DNA from: Tianweitania sp. UT-5YL-CI-8
Lineage (GTDB): Bacteria; Pseudomonadota; Alphaproteobacteria; Rhizobiales; Rhizobiaceae
Assembly (NCBI RefSeq): GCF_030010215.1
Contig: NZ_JASCRR010000001.1
Span: 607,230-671,229 of the forward strand
Direction of reading: 5' to 3'
Length of the DNA: 64,000 nucleotides
Below, one piece after another: positions 34,022 through 42,534 of the stretch (its first letter is position 1; every line of letters begins with the position of its first letter). The position numbers and the translations under genes were made by a program. The notes beneath the pieces were generated by a model that saw only the letters and a program-made list of their open reading frames with translations, searched no databases and was not told the DNA's origin.

Positions 34022-34702
34022 ATGCCGCTCGACGCCGCCCTCGACCTGATCGCAGTCTTCGTCTTTGCACTAACCGGCGGTATTGTGGCGTCGCGCGCTC
34101 AGTTGGACATCGTCGGGTTTCTTTTTCTCGGATGCCTCACAGGGGTTGGCGGCGGAACGTTGCGCGACCTTTTGCTCGGGCGCGACCCGGTATTCTGGGT
34201 CGCAAGTCCGCACTATATGGGTGTCGCCTGCGCCGCGGCCGTGCTGACCTTCTTCACCGCGCACCGGCTTGAGTCCCGCTACAACGCGTTCCTCTGGCTC
34301 GATGCCCTGGCGCTTACGGTTGCGGTCGCAGCCGGTGTCGGCATCGCCCGCGACTCCGGTGCGTCCTGGCCCATCATCCTCATCATGGGTGTTGCGACCG
34401 GTACCTTCGGCGGATTGATGCGGGATGTGGTGGCCAATGAAATCCCGCTAGTTCTCCGCCAGGGCGATCTTTATGTCAGCGCCTGCCTCGCCGGCGCACT
34501 CACCAGCGTTTTGTTGCTTCACCTGCTTCCAGCACACGAGACGCTCTCGCTGCTCAGCGCTTCGGTTGTGACCTTCCTGCTCCGCGCCGGGTCGCTGCAT
34601 TTCGGCTGGCGGCTACCGGTCTATAAAGCGCGTCCACCCAAAATCGTCTCCCGACGGTCCGCATCGGATGGGATCCCTAAAGGCAAAGCCGGCGATGACT
34701 AA
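34022..34702 (+). CDS. TRIC-type cation channel family protein (UPF0126)
   Basis: A 226-residue membrane protein built from two homologous three-helix repeats, each with a glycine-rich kink: FLGCLTGVGGGTLRDLLLG and IMGVATGTFGGLMRDVVAN. These GGGxxRD motifs define the bacterial trimeric intracellular cation channel family, which conducts K+. I start at the ATG at 34022 with AAGGA upstream; an earlier frame start at 33974 is less like family N-termini. It is divergent from gcd with a 253-base gap that shows no clear control site. The C-terminal 30 residues are basic and variable. Confidence 0.9.
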   Translation: MPLDAALDLIAVFVFALTGGIVASRAQLDIVGFLFLGCLTGVGGGTLRDLLLGRDPVFWVASPHYMGVACAAAVLTFFTAHRLESRYNAFLWLDALALTVAVAAGVGIARDSGASWPIILIMGVATGTFGGLMRDVVANEIPLVLRQGDLYVSACLAGALTSVLLLHLLPAHETLSLLSASVVTFLLRAGSLHFGWRLPVYKARPPKIVSRRSASDGIPKGKAGDD

Positions 34703-34739
34703 CGTGCCACCGTTCGGCTTGCGATCGCCAGTGAAACAA

Positions 34740-34890
34740 CACATCAGCCCTCGCGCTTGTACGTCCCATGGCCGGGCCGGAAGGTCTTCTCACATCGCTC
34801 ACGCCATCGGTGGCGCGGAAGAAGTCCTTAAGGTCCATGCCAGCGGAGAAGGCCTCGCCCATGCTGGTCAGGACGATGCCGCAGCGACCG
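34740..34890 (-). pseudogene. Enoyl-CoA hydratase fragment (hydroxycinnamoyl-CoA hydratase-lyase-like)
   Basis: A minus-strand stretch reads CGIVLTSMGEAFSAGMDLKDFFRATDG, which matches the oxyanion region of crotonase enzymes, most like feruloyl-CoA hydratase-lyase (SAGMDLKxxFRxTD). Only about 50 codons are present, with no start, and it merges into the end of the DUF2161 gene. It is a remnant of a lost aromatic-acid gene. Confidence 0.6.
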
Positions 34891-35524
34891 CTAGCCTGCC
34901 GAGTTCGGATAACCCGTAGAGGCCCCTGCTCTCGCGGACGAACCAGCCATAAACATTCCGCCTCAGGATCGCAGGCGCCCTCTCGACAATGGCTTTCAAA
35001 TGCCTCGGCGTCTGCGCGCCGGACAGCATCGCGGTGGCGCAGGCGATACAATCCTGCCTGTAGACCGTCATGATCGGCTTGCGGTTGCCGCCGCCCTTGT
35101 TCGGATCGCCTATGCGACGGCGATGCTCCTCCACCAATCGGGACCGGCGCCGCGGATCACGGCGCGGAGTCGCGGCAAAAGGCGCGACGATCACATGAAC
35201 CGACCCGTCGGTCGCGATGCCCAGCAGGCCGAAACCGAGCCGCCGGCAAAGGTTGCGGTAGCGGGCGTCCTGCTCTCGTCCCCTGCCGGACTTCGACAGC
35301 GCTGCGGCCAGCCAGACCTCGTCGCAAGCCGGCGCCCGGTCCACGCCTTGAAGTATGAGTTCGAGATTGAAGCTCAACTTCATCTCGCAGACGACCAACA
35401 CGGGCGGTTCGCCTTCCCTCAGCGCCAACAGATCGCATCCGTTGACCTCGCCTTTCACGGAATAGCCGAGGGTCTCCATGAAGGCTTTCAGGGGATGATA
35501 GAAGTCACTCTCCAACATAGGCAC
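34868..35524 (-). CDS. DUF2161 family PD-(D/E)XK nuclease-like protein
   Basis: A 218-residue protein. VNGCDLLALREGEPPVLVVCEMKLSFNLELILQ has the D...ExK arrangement of the PD-(D/E)XK nuclease/phosphodiesterase fold, followed by the arginine-rich FAATPRRDPRRRSRLVEEHRRRIGDPNKGG and the YRQDCIACA region typical of DUF2161. The C-terminus (YGLSELGRLAVAAASS) probably has lost its last residues through the junction with the enoyl-CoA hydratase fragment. Function unknown; nucleic acid cleavage is a fold-based guess. It sits alone inside a scarred region and may be a survivor. Confidence 0.8.
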   Translation of the reverse strand: MPMLESDFYHPLKAFMETLGYSVKGEVNGCDLLALREGEPPVLVVCEMKLSFNLELILQGVDRAPACDEVWLAAALSKSGRGREQDARYRNLCRRLGFGLLGIATDGSVHVIVAPFAATPRRDPRRRSRLVEEHRRRIGDPNKGGGNRKPIMTVYRQDCIACATAMLSGAQTPRHLKAIVERAPAILRRNVYGWFVRESRGLYGLSELGRLAVAAASS

Positions 35525-35594
35525 TCCGGACGCGATTCAACTGCGTTCCTGCCAGCTTACCTGAGTCCTGGCGTTGACCTGGAGTTTCAAGAGC

Positions 35595-35890
35595 GGCGGA
35601 CATTTGTTCCAGGAACTTTGCGACGACGGCCTTGGCCATGATGGCTTTTATCCAGCGGTACGCCGTGGGGCGGCTGGCCGGGAATATGCGTTTGATAGAT
35701 TTCCGTCGCCGTCAACGTCAACATCTGGTCGGTGAGTGCCGTCGGCACTTGATAGTTCTGAAGACGAGCTTTCATCGCTTAAGCGTCCGCACCACGACCT
35801 CGCCTTTCGAGATGTGATGGCCGCCACGCCGAGCGCTTCGGAGATGCGCACTCCGGAGAACGCCAGGAAGTGGCCGAAGACCCGGATCAT
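35595..35890 (-). pseudogene. Tyrosine-recombinase (phage integrase) remnant
   Basis: Three frames together give an integrase core: GHFLAFSGVRISEALGV (the box with the catalytic Arg), then ISKGEVVVRTLKR and RLQNYQVPTALTDQML, then IFPASRPTAYRWIKAIMAKA. These follow the usual order of the family, but are separated by frameshifts and a stop, and the C-terminal HxxR and Tyr are missing. It marks an old integration event between the DUF2161 gene and the puu-like operon. Confidence 0.7.
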
Positions 35891-36214
35891 GGGAGCGAAT
35901 GCATCCGCTGCCTCCAGGAAATTGTTGTGCTCCGGCCAGTTCAGATACTTCCGCGCGCCGCGCGTATCATAATTGAGGCAGGAGAGCTGACTTCTGACTG
36001 ACTGTAATTCTGACTCATTTTCAGCAATAGGGGATAATGAAATTGCGGAAAGTGGTTCAGCGGGTCTAGAATCTGTGCCGTTCCAGGCTTCTGCCTAAGG
36101 ATGTACGGCACAAATGGCGCAATATTCCTCACTCCTTTCGCCCCTTGCAGCATGCACCATCACGGTGTTGTCACGTAAACCGTGCGTGAGCATTTGGGGC
36201 ATAGGGACGGCGGC
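35891..36214. other. Scar sequence, nothing recognised
   Basis: About 320 bases with only short meaningless frames and AT-rich patches (for example around 36000-36060). No inverted repeat end for the IS6 remnant could be identified here. Confidence 0.4.
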
Positions 36215-36350
36215 ATGATAGTGTCTGGGATCAGCTACAAGCGCCATCGTTTCCCGCCGCAGATCATCGCACAGCGGTGTGGCTCTACTACCGGTTCCCC
36301 TTGAGCCTGCGTCTGGTCGAGGAACTGCTGCTTTAGCACGGCATCGCCCG
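36215..36350 (+). mobile_element. IS6-family transposase N-terminal remnant
   Basis: ATG at 36215 starts MIVSGISYKRHRFPPQIIA; after a frameshift the sequence reads AVWLYYRFPLSLRLVEELLL, the standard N-terminal zinc/HTH region of IS6-family transposases. A stop and the junction to the puuB-like fragment near 36350 end it. Only about 45 codons remain. Confidence 0.75.
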
Positions 36351-36474
36351 TGAAGCCGCCTCCCGCAATCGCGACATCAGCGTCGATATCGCCTTCCCGT
36401 TGAGGCCAGTTCGGGACCGGGACGGCAGTCGCCGCATAGTAGGATTTGGCGTGTTGCTGGGGAGTTGCGCTCAT
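36351..36474 (-). pseudogene. Gamma-glutamylputrescine oxidase-like FAD protein, truncated by IS6 remnant
   Basis: Starts MSATPQQHAKSYYAATAVPVP and reaches the FAD motif ADVAIAGGGFTG, then at about 36350 passes into antisense IS6 transposase sequence and stops. PuuB-type oxidases have over 400 residues, so 90 per cent is lost. It lies 30 bases after the PuuA-like gene, the order expected for a puuA-puuB operon. Confidence 0.75.
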
Positions 36475-36504
36475 TCGGGGCTCCAGTGGTTTGCCGGCTC
36501 GGGG

Positions 36505-37884
36505 CTAGAGCGATTGACGGTATGTCGTCAGCTCGAAATCGGTGACTTGGGCCGCAAACACATCCTGTTCCTGATGCTTGCAGGCAGCGAATGCGGCGAC
36601 AAACTCAGGATGCAGAATCCCGTTTGTCTTGCTGGATCCCGCAAACCAGTCGAGCGCCTGCCGCCAGTCACGCGCGATATCCTGGAGATCAAGCTCATGC
36701 GAATTGGAGCTGACGGGAACTGGCGGTTCGATACGCTGATCGATGCCGCGAAGAGCGCTGCCCAAGATCGTCGCCAGCACCACATATGGATTGGCGTCGG
36801 CGCCCGCGACGCGATGTTCGATGCGGCGGGCGCTGTTCGGACCAGCGGGAATACGCACCGCGCTGGTCCGATTTTCATAACCCCACGCAACGCGCGTGGG
36901 GGCAAGGCCTCCCCGTGTCAGCCGGCGATAGGAGTTGAGGTGCGGCGCGAAGGCCAGACTGGTTTCCGCCATCGCATCGAGCAGCCCGCCGACTGCATAG
37001 CGCAACAGGTCTGAGCCGGCAGCCGTTCCGTCGTCGAAAACGTTGCGGCCGGCAGCATCCAAAACCGAGAAATGGACATGCAGACCGCTTCCGGCCTGTC
37101 CGGCGAGCGGCTTGGCCATGAAGGACGCCTGATATCCGTGCCGCCGGGCGGCGTTTCGAATGATCTGCCGGAAGAACAGCGTATCGTCGGCCGCCTTGAC
37201 GGCATCTGCCTGGTGGACAAGATTGAACTCGAACTGGCGGGGCGCGCCTTCGGCCGTCGCGGCTTCCACCTGAATGTCGCAAGCCTCGGCGGTCCTGTAA
37301 ACGTCGTCGAGGAAGGCGGCGTGGTCGGCCAGTTCCTCGATCGAATAGATGCTGTCGAAAGCGACGGCATTGGTGGCGCTGAGGCCCGGCGCGGGCGCCG
37401 GAAACTGCTCTGCCGGGTCGAGTAAGTAGAACTCCACCTCCGTTGCAACGACGGGGGTAAGGGATATTGAGGCATACCGCGTAATCACATCGGCCAGAAG
37501 GTGACGGCCGTCGGCGAAATAGGGCGAGCCATCTTCCTTTTGCATCCAGAGTGGGACAAGTGGACATCGGGAGCCGGACCAGCCCAGATCGAGGGGACCG
37601 CGGTTGGTCGGCAGGCAGACACCGTCCAGGTCTCCCCTTTCCAGCGTCAGGAACGTACCGGCGACATCGGTGCCCCATATGTCGACGCCGATCGACGACA
37701 TGGGCATGCGTGTGCCGTCCTTCAGGACCTTGGGCAGCGCAGCGGCCGGCAGCCGCTTTCCACGAAGCACGCCGTTCATGTCGCAGATCGCCGCAAAGAT
37801 CGAGGCTACACCAGTGGTGCGCGGGTGAAGCCTGGTCATCTGCTCTGCGCGCCCATCAGCCGGTTCAAGAAAATCAGATCCCAC
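36505..37884 (-). CDS. Glutamine synthetase family, gamma-glutamylputrescine synthetase-like
   Basis: A 459-residue ATP-dependent ligase that attaches glutamate to an amine. It has the short beta-grasp N-terminal part and the catalytic barrel: VVATEVEFYLLDP (metal Glu), QFEFNLVH, GSGLHVHFSVLD (metal His) and ENRTSAVRIPAG...RRIEHRVAGADANPYV (glutamate/ATP site). It lacks the adenylylation loop of GlnA. Starts at 37884 or at Met16 (37839) are possible. Related proteins work on putrescine, ethanolamine, isopropylamine or other amines. The next gene of the pathway is destroyed, so the route may be incomplete in this strain. The gap to the SDR upstream is 133 bases. Confidence 0.9.
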   Translation of the reverse strand: MGSDFLEPADGRAEQMTRLHPRTTGVASIFAAICDMNGVLRGKRLPAAALPKVLKDGTRMPMSSIGVDIWGTDVAGTFLTLERGDLDGVCLPTNRGPLDLGWSGSRCPLVPLWMQKEDGSPYFADGRHLLADVITRYASISLTPVVATEVEFYLLDPAEQFPAPAPGLSATNAVAFDSIYSIEELADHAAFLDDVYRTAEACDIQVEAATAEGAPRQFEFNLVHQADAVKAADDTLFFRQIIRNAARRHGYQASFMAKPLAGQAGSGLHVHFSVLDAAGRNVFDDGTAAGSDLLRYAVGGLLDAMAETSLAFAPHLNSYRRLTRGGLAPTRVAWGYENRTSAVRIPAGPNSARRIEHRVAGADANPYVVLATILGSALRGIDQRIEPPVPVSSNSHELDLQDIARDWRQALDWFAGSSKTNGILHPEFVAAFAACKHQEQDVFAAQVTDFELTTYRQSL

Positions 37885-38017
37885 TTGCGGTTCCCTCGGT
37901 GTCTTTCGAAAGGTGTGGCGACCCGCGTTCGGTGTCGCATGTGCAGTCCGTCCGGGAGGCCTTGGCCCACCAGATTTAATGACTTCCGTCCGGCCGGATC
38001 CCGGTCGGGACAGCTTG

Positions 38018-38773
38018 TCAGGGTGAGTACATGCCGCCGTTCACGTGCAGGATCTGGCCAGTCACGTAGGCTGACGCCGGCGATGCGAGGAACAGGGTCG
38101 GGCCGACGAGATCGTCAGGTGTGCCAAGGCGCCCCATGGGTATCGCTTTTTCCATCGCCGCGATGCGCTCCGCTGGCGTTGCTGCGTGGAACGGCGTGGC
38201 GATTGCCCCAGGCGATATGGCGTTGACGCGTATGCCTCGGCCCGCCAGGTCCCGTGCCATGTGGCGGGTGAGGTTGTGGACATAGGCTTTCGCGCTGGCA
38301 TAGTGGCCGGAGCCACTTCCTCCGCCATCATTGCCGGCCACCGAACCGACGTTGATGATGACGCCGCCGCCGCGCTTCTCCATGTGGGGGATAGCCGCCT
38401 GGGACGCTTCGATCACGGAGCGGACGTTCAGGTCGAGCGCTTTTTGGTAAAGGTCTATTTCAAGTTCGGCGAAGGGTTGGCGCCGGATCATGGCGCCGGC
38501 ATTGTTGAACAGCACATCCAGTCCGCCGAGGGCGGATGCGGCGGCATCGACGACTGCACGCGCCGCGCCGGGCTGGCACAGATCGCCGTGCAGCGGAACG
38601 GCATGCCCGCCGGCCGCCTCAATGGCGCCAACGACTTCGTCGGCGCCATCCTTGCCGGAATTGTAGTGAACCGCGACGGCAGCGCCGGCGGAGCCAAACG
38701 CCTTGGCCACCGCTGCTCCGATGCCGCTGCTTGCTCCAGTCACCAGGACCAGGCGATCTTTGAAATCAAACAT
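38018..38773 (-). CDS. SDR family oxidoreductase
   Basis: A 251-residue short-chain dehydrogenase. VTGASSGIGAAVAKAFG forms the cofactor loop, NNAGAM the second element, the catalytic serine lies in INVGSVAGN and YASAKAYVHNL carries Tyr and Lys. It ends with the usual YVTGQILHVNGGMYSP. I use the ATG at 38773 ([13 protein letters not shown]), which overlaps the ABC ATPase stop by 8 bases; the longer frame is not needed. It is part of the peptide-type importer operon, so it probably oxidises or reduces a product of the imported compound. Confidence 0.9.
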   Translation of the reverse strand: MFDFKDRLVLVTGASSGIGAAVAKAFGSAGAAVAVHYNSGKDGADEVVGAIEAAGGHAVPLHGDLCQPGAARAVVDAAASALGGLDVLFNNAGAMIRRQPFAELEIDLYQKALDLNVRSVIEASQAAIPHMEKRGGGVIINVGSVAGNDGGGSGSGHYASAKAYVHNLTRHMARDLAGRGIRVNAISPGAIATPFHAATPAERIAAMEKAIPMGRLGTPDDLVGPTLFLASPASAYVTGQILHVNGGMYSP

Positions 38774-40433
38774 GGGTACTCCCTCCGTTTCGTTCCGTAG
38801 ATTGCGCATGCTGGCGCGCAACCGGGCCCCGCTCGGCCAAAAATTCGGTCAGCCAATCCGCCCGCATCTGCGGAGCTGAGCCCAGCAGCAGTTCGGTGTA
38901 GGCTTCGTGCGGTGGCGCAAAAATCTCTCGCTGGGAGCCGACCTCCACGACCTTGCCCCTGTGCATGACCACCACCTCGTCGGCGATTGCGCGGACGGTC
39001 GAGATGTCATGCGTGATGAAGAAATAGCTCACGCCAAGGCTGGCCTGAAGGCCGAGCAGCATCTTCAGGATGCCTTCCTGGACAAGTTGGTCCAGGGCGG
39101 AAGTGACCTCGTCGCAGATCATCAGTTCGGGGCCAGCAGCTATGCCGCGCGCGATATTCACGCGCTGCTTCTGCCCCCCGGAGAGTTCCGAAGGCAGGCG
39201 CGTGGCGAAACGCGGGCCCAGCTCGATCATGTCAAGCAGTTCATCTGTGCGCCGGTCGCACGCTTCGCCGCGCAAGTCGAAAAAGACTTCGAGAGGCCGC
39301 GCGATGATCTCGCGAACAGTGTGCCGGGGGTTGAGAGCGGTATCGGCCGACTGGTGGACAAGTTGAATCCGGCGCAGCAGGTCTTTGTTCCTGTGTTCGA
39401 GCCTGGGAGGCAAGGCGGCGCCGTCGAATGTCAGGCGTCCGGACGTGGGGACATTCAAGCCTGCGACGATCCTGCCGAGCGTCGACTTGCCGGATCCGGA
39501 CTCTCCGACCACCGCGAGGGTCCGGCCGCGCGGAACCGTCAGGGCGACGTTGTCGAGCGCCTTGACGAAGCCTTTGCCATAGCTGAAATCGAGTCCTTCG
39601 ATGGTCAGCAGCGGCGAAGAGGGCGTTGTCTCCTCCGGCTTGGCAAGTTCACGCACGGCCCACAGGGAGCGCGTGTACTCATTCTGAGGCGCATCGAGCA
39701 TGCGCTGTGTCGACGCCTCCTCGACGACCTTGCCGTGGCGAAGCACCATGATCCGGTGCGCCATCTGCGCGACGACCGCCAGGTCATGCGTGATGTAGAT
39801 CGCCGCTATGCCCTGCGCCTCGACGGCCTCCCGGATCGAAGCCAGGACATCGATCTGAGTGGTCACGTCCAGCGCCGTCGTTGGCTCGTCGAACACGATC
39901 AGATCGGGGCCGCAGTGCATCGCCATCGCCGTCATCACTCGCTGGAGCTGCCCGCCGGAAACCTGGTGAGGGTAGCGCCGGCCAATGGTCTCCGGATCGG
40001 GCAGGCTCAACTCGCGAAATTGCTCGACAGCCTTCTTGCGCGCAGCCCCAGCATTCATCAGGCGACGCTGAACCGCCGTCTCGATCGTCTGGCGCAGCAA
40101 CGCATGCGCCGGATTGAAGGAAGCCGCGGCGCTCTGGGCGACATAGCTGATGCGGTGTCCTCGCAGGCCGCAGCGCTCGGCATCCGACAGGCGAAGCAGA
40201 TCCTGTCCGTCAAAAATGATGTCCCCGCTGGCTATCCGGCACCCGGGCCGGACATAGCCGAGCGCGGCCAGTCCCAACGTCGATTTGCCGGCTCCGGACT
40301 CGCCGACGAGGCCGAGCACCTCGCCGCGCTTCAGCGTCAGGTCCACGCCGTCGACCAGAACATTCCACTGGCCGTCGCTCTCTCCTTCGATCCGCATATC
40401 CCGGATATCGAGAAGTGTTTCGTCACCGCTCAT
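38766..40433 (-). CDS. Dipeptide/oligopeptide ABC transporter, two ATPases fused (DppD-DppF type)
   Basis: A 555-residue protein with two complete nucleotide-binding cassettes. First: Walker [10 protein letters not shown], signature VSGGQLQR, Walker [13 protein letters not shown], His in YITHDLAVV. Second: Walker [10 protein letters not shown], signature LSGGQKQR, Walker [13 protein letters not shown], His in FITHDIS. The second Walker B has Val in place of the usual Pro after the Glu, a tolerated change. Both halves carry the oligopeptide-family extension after the cassette. Start and stop overlap neighbours, so subunits are made in balance. Energises import through the two permeases upstream. 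Confidence 0.94.
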   Translation of the reverse strand: MSGDETLLDIRDMRIEGESDGQWNVLVDGVDLTLKRGEVLGLVGESGAGKSTLGLAALGYVRPGCRIASGDIIFDGQDLLRLSDAERCGLRGHRISYVAQSAAASFNPAHALLRQTIETAVQRRLMNAGAARKKAVEQFRELSLPDPETIGRRYPHQVSGGQLQRVMTAMAMHCGPDLIVFDEPTTALDVTTQIDVLASIREAVEAQGIAAIYITHDLAVVAQMAHRIMVLRHGKVVEEASTQRMLDAPQNEYTRSLWAVRELAKPEETTPSSPLLTIEGLDFSYGKGFVKALDNVALTVPRGRTLAVVGESGSGKSTLGRIVAGLNVPTSGRLTFDGAALPPRLEHRNKDLLRRIQLVHQSADTALNPRHTVREIIARPLEVFFDLRGEACDRRTDELLDMIELGPRFATRLPSELSGGQKQRVNIARGIAAGPELMICDEVTSALDQLVQEGILKMLLGLQASLGVSYFFITHDISTVRAIADEVVVMHRGKVVEVGSQREIFAPPHEAYTELLLGSAPQMRADWLTEFLAERGPVARQHAQSTERNGGSTHV

Positions 40434-41298
40434 TGCGCAGCCCGCTTGCCTTGTCGAGGAACCAATCCACGAGGAGATTGACCGAGATTGTCAGCACCGC
40501 GATTGCCACTGCGGGGATGAACAGCGACATCTTGCCATAGGCGATGAGCGGGGATGCCTCCCGAACCATCGAACCCCAATCGGCCGTCGGCGGCTGAATG
40601 CCCAACCCCAGGAAGGAAAGGGCGGAGATCGTCAGGAAGGCGAAACAGAAGCGCAGCCCGAACTCCGCCACCAGCGTTGGCAAAATATTTGGAAGTATTT
40701 CGCGGCGGATGATCCAGACGAGGCCTTCGCCGCGCAGACGAGCAGCCTCGATGAAATCCATGGCGACGACGTTCATCGCCACGGAGCGGGCGACGCGAAA
40801 TACACGCGTGCTGTCGAGCAGTGCGATGATGATGATGAGGTTCGGTATGGACGAGCCGGCGATGGAAAGAAGGATCAGCGCGAAAATCAACTGGGGGATC
40901 GCCATGATCACGTCGACGAAGCGCGAGATCGCCTGATCGACCCAGCCGCGCCGCGTGGCCGCTATAATGCCGAACAGGCTTCCCAAGGTGAAGGAAATAG
41001 CGGTTGTCGCCAGCGCGATGCCCATCGAGTTGCGAGCGCCATAGATCAGACGGCTGAACTGGTCGCGTCCCAACTGGTCGGTGCCGAGCAGGAATGCGCC
41101 TCCCGGCGGAGCGTATGGGATTTCCGACACGACTTCTCCCTCGCCGAACGGTGCGAGCAAGGGCGCAAACAGGGCGACCAGCAGATAGATCAGGACAATG
41201 ACCGCTGCGACCCGCGCGGCAAAGGGAGCCGCGGCCAGCAGCTTCGATCGCCGGCGGACCGACGTGTCGGCAGTCTTGGTTGCAAGATCAGCGCGCAT
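40423..41298 (-). CDS. Peptide-type ABC transporter permease (DppC-like)
   Basis: A 291-residue inner-membrane protein. After a basic cytoplasmic N-terminus come six hydrophobic segments; GTDQLGRDQFSRLIYGARNSMGIAL is the DppC hallmark and AARLRGEGLVWIIRREILPNILP is the EAA loop that contacts the ATPase. It overlaps both the DppB-like and the ATPase genes by 11 bases. It forms a heterodimeric channel with the next protein. The substrate class (di/oligopeptide, opine or amine conjugate) is not fixed by sequence. Confidence 0.94.
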   Translation of the reverse strand: MRADLATKTADTSVRRRSKLLAAAPFAARVAAVIVLIYLLVALFAPLLAPFGEGEVVSEIPYAPPGGAFLLGTDQLGRDQFSRLIYGARNSMGIALATTAISFTLGSLFGIIAATRRGWVDQAISRFVDVIMAIPQLIFALILLSIAGSSIPNLIIIIALLDSTRVFRVARSVAMNVVAMDFIEAARLRGEGLVWIIRREILPNILPTLVAEFGLRFCFAFLTISALSFLGLGIQPPTADWGSMVREASPLIAYGKMSLFIPAVAIAVLTISVNLLVDWFLDKASGLRNER

Positions 41299-42256
41299 GC
41301 AGAAGCCTCGGGTTTGTGGCTATGGCGACGATGTCGGCAACAAGATTGAGGGTGATGTAAGTGACGGCGAAGATCAGTGTGCATGCTTGGACAACCGGAA
41401 TATCCCGGTTGCGGACGGCGTCCACCATGGTTTGGCCGATGCCAGGATAGACAAAGACAACTTCGATCACCACGACGCCGACAACCAGATAGGCAAGGCT
41501 GAAGGCAATGACATTGACGATCGGGCCAAGGGCATTGGGCAGGGCATGACGGAAGATGACATGCCAAGGCCTCGTCCCCTTGAGGCGCGCCATTTCGATA
41601 TAGGGACTGGACAGAACCCCAATGATCGCGGCGCGCGTCATTCGCATCATGTGCGCCACGATAACGAAGGAAAGCGTCAGCACCGGTAGCGCGACCAGAT
41701 AGAGCTTCTCTGCGAGAGTCATGCCGGGCGATAGGGACGACATCGAATAGAAGAGCGGGAACTTCACCGCGAGAACCAGAATGATCAGATAGGCCACCAA
41801 AAATTCCGGTATCGCGATAGTTGACAGAGTGAGCGCGTTGACAAGGCGGTCGAAACGCGAATTGCGATAGAGCGCTGCGAGCAAGCCGAGAAAGAGGGCA
41901 ATAGGCGTTGCGAGAGCCGCGGTGACGGCGGCCAGGAACAGCGTATTGCCGAGGCGAGGCAGAACAATGTCGGCAACGGGGCGCGGCGTGTAGGCCCGCC
42001 CGGCGAACGAAGTTCCCAAATCGCCATGGAGAAGGCCGCCGATCCAGGCCAGGTAGCGCTGCACCGGCGGCAGGTCCAATCCGAGTTCCTGTCGAAACGC
42101 GGCCACGGTTTCGGGCGTAGCGCTTCTTCCCAGCACCGAGGCGGCAAAGTCGCCGGGCAGGAACTCCAGCGCGGAGAAAACAACCACCGAAACGGCCAGG
42201 ATCGAAAACAGCCCAAGGACCAGCCGATACAGAATGGTTCGTCCGAGAGCGTGCAT
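41288..42256 (-). CDS. Peptide-type ABC transporter permease (DppB-like)
   Basis: A 322-residue inner-membrane protein starting MHALGRTILYRLVLGLFSILAVSVVVF at the ATG at 42256, with six hydrophobic segments. LGLDLPPVQRYLAWIGGLLHGDLGTSF is characteristic of DppB/OppB and ARLKGTRPWHVIFRHALPNALGPI is the EAA loop. A longer frame to 42349 has no family sequence. There are 278 bases to the binding-protein stop, without a gene; that gap shows nothing I can name. The stop overlaps the DppC-like start. Confidence 0.93.
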   Translation of the reverse strand: MHALGRTILYRLVLGLFSILAVSVVVFSALEFLPGDFAASVLGRSATPETVAAFRQELGLDLPPVQRYLAWIGGLLHGDLGTSFAGRAYTPRPVADIVLPRLGNTLFLAAVTAALATPIALFLGLLAALYRNSRFDRLVNALTLSTIAIPEFLVAYLIILVLAVKFPLFYSMSSLSPGMTLAEKLYLVALPVLTLSFVIVAHMMRMTRAAIIGVLSSPYIEMARLKGTRPWHVIFRHALPNALGPIVNVIAFSLAYLVVGVVVIEVVFVYPGIGQTMVDAVRNRDIPVVQACTLIFAVTYITLNLVADIVAIATNPRLLHAR

Positions 42257-42534
42257 CGTGAGCTTCCTAAACAACTTCCTGGACGGAGAACCGGAATAGA
42301 TCGGACCCGATGGAATGGCCAGCCGGATCGTGTCTCTGCCGCGCTTCAAAGATCAACCGCGCGACGAGTTCGGCATGGACAATGCCCTCCTCGCCACATA
42401 GCGGACTGGCAAGATGCCCGCCACTGGCGGGACGACAGGTTCCCGCATCATTTCTTCTCCTGCACCATGATGCGCCGAGACGAGCGGGTTGACGCCGCTC
42501 GTTTCGGCTGGCCGCATTTATCGGCCAAGCCAGG

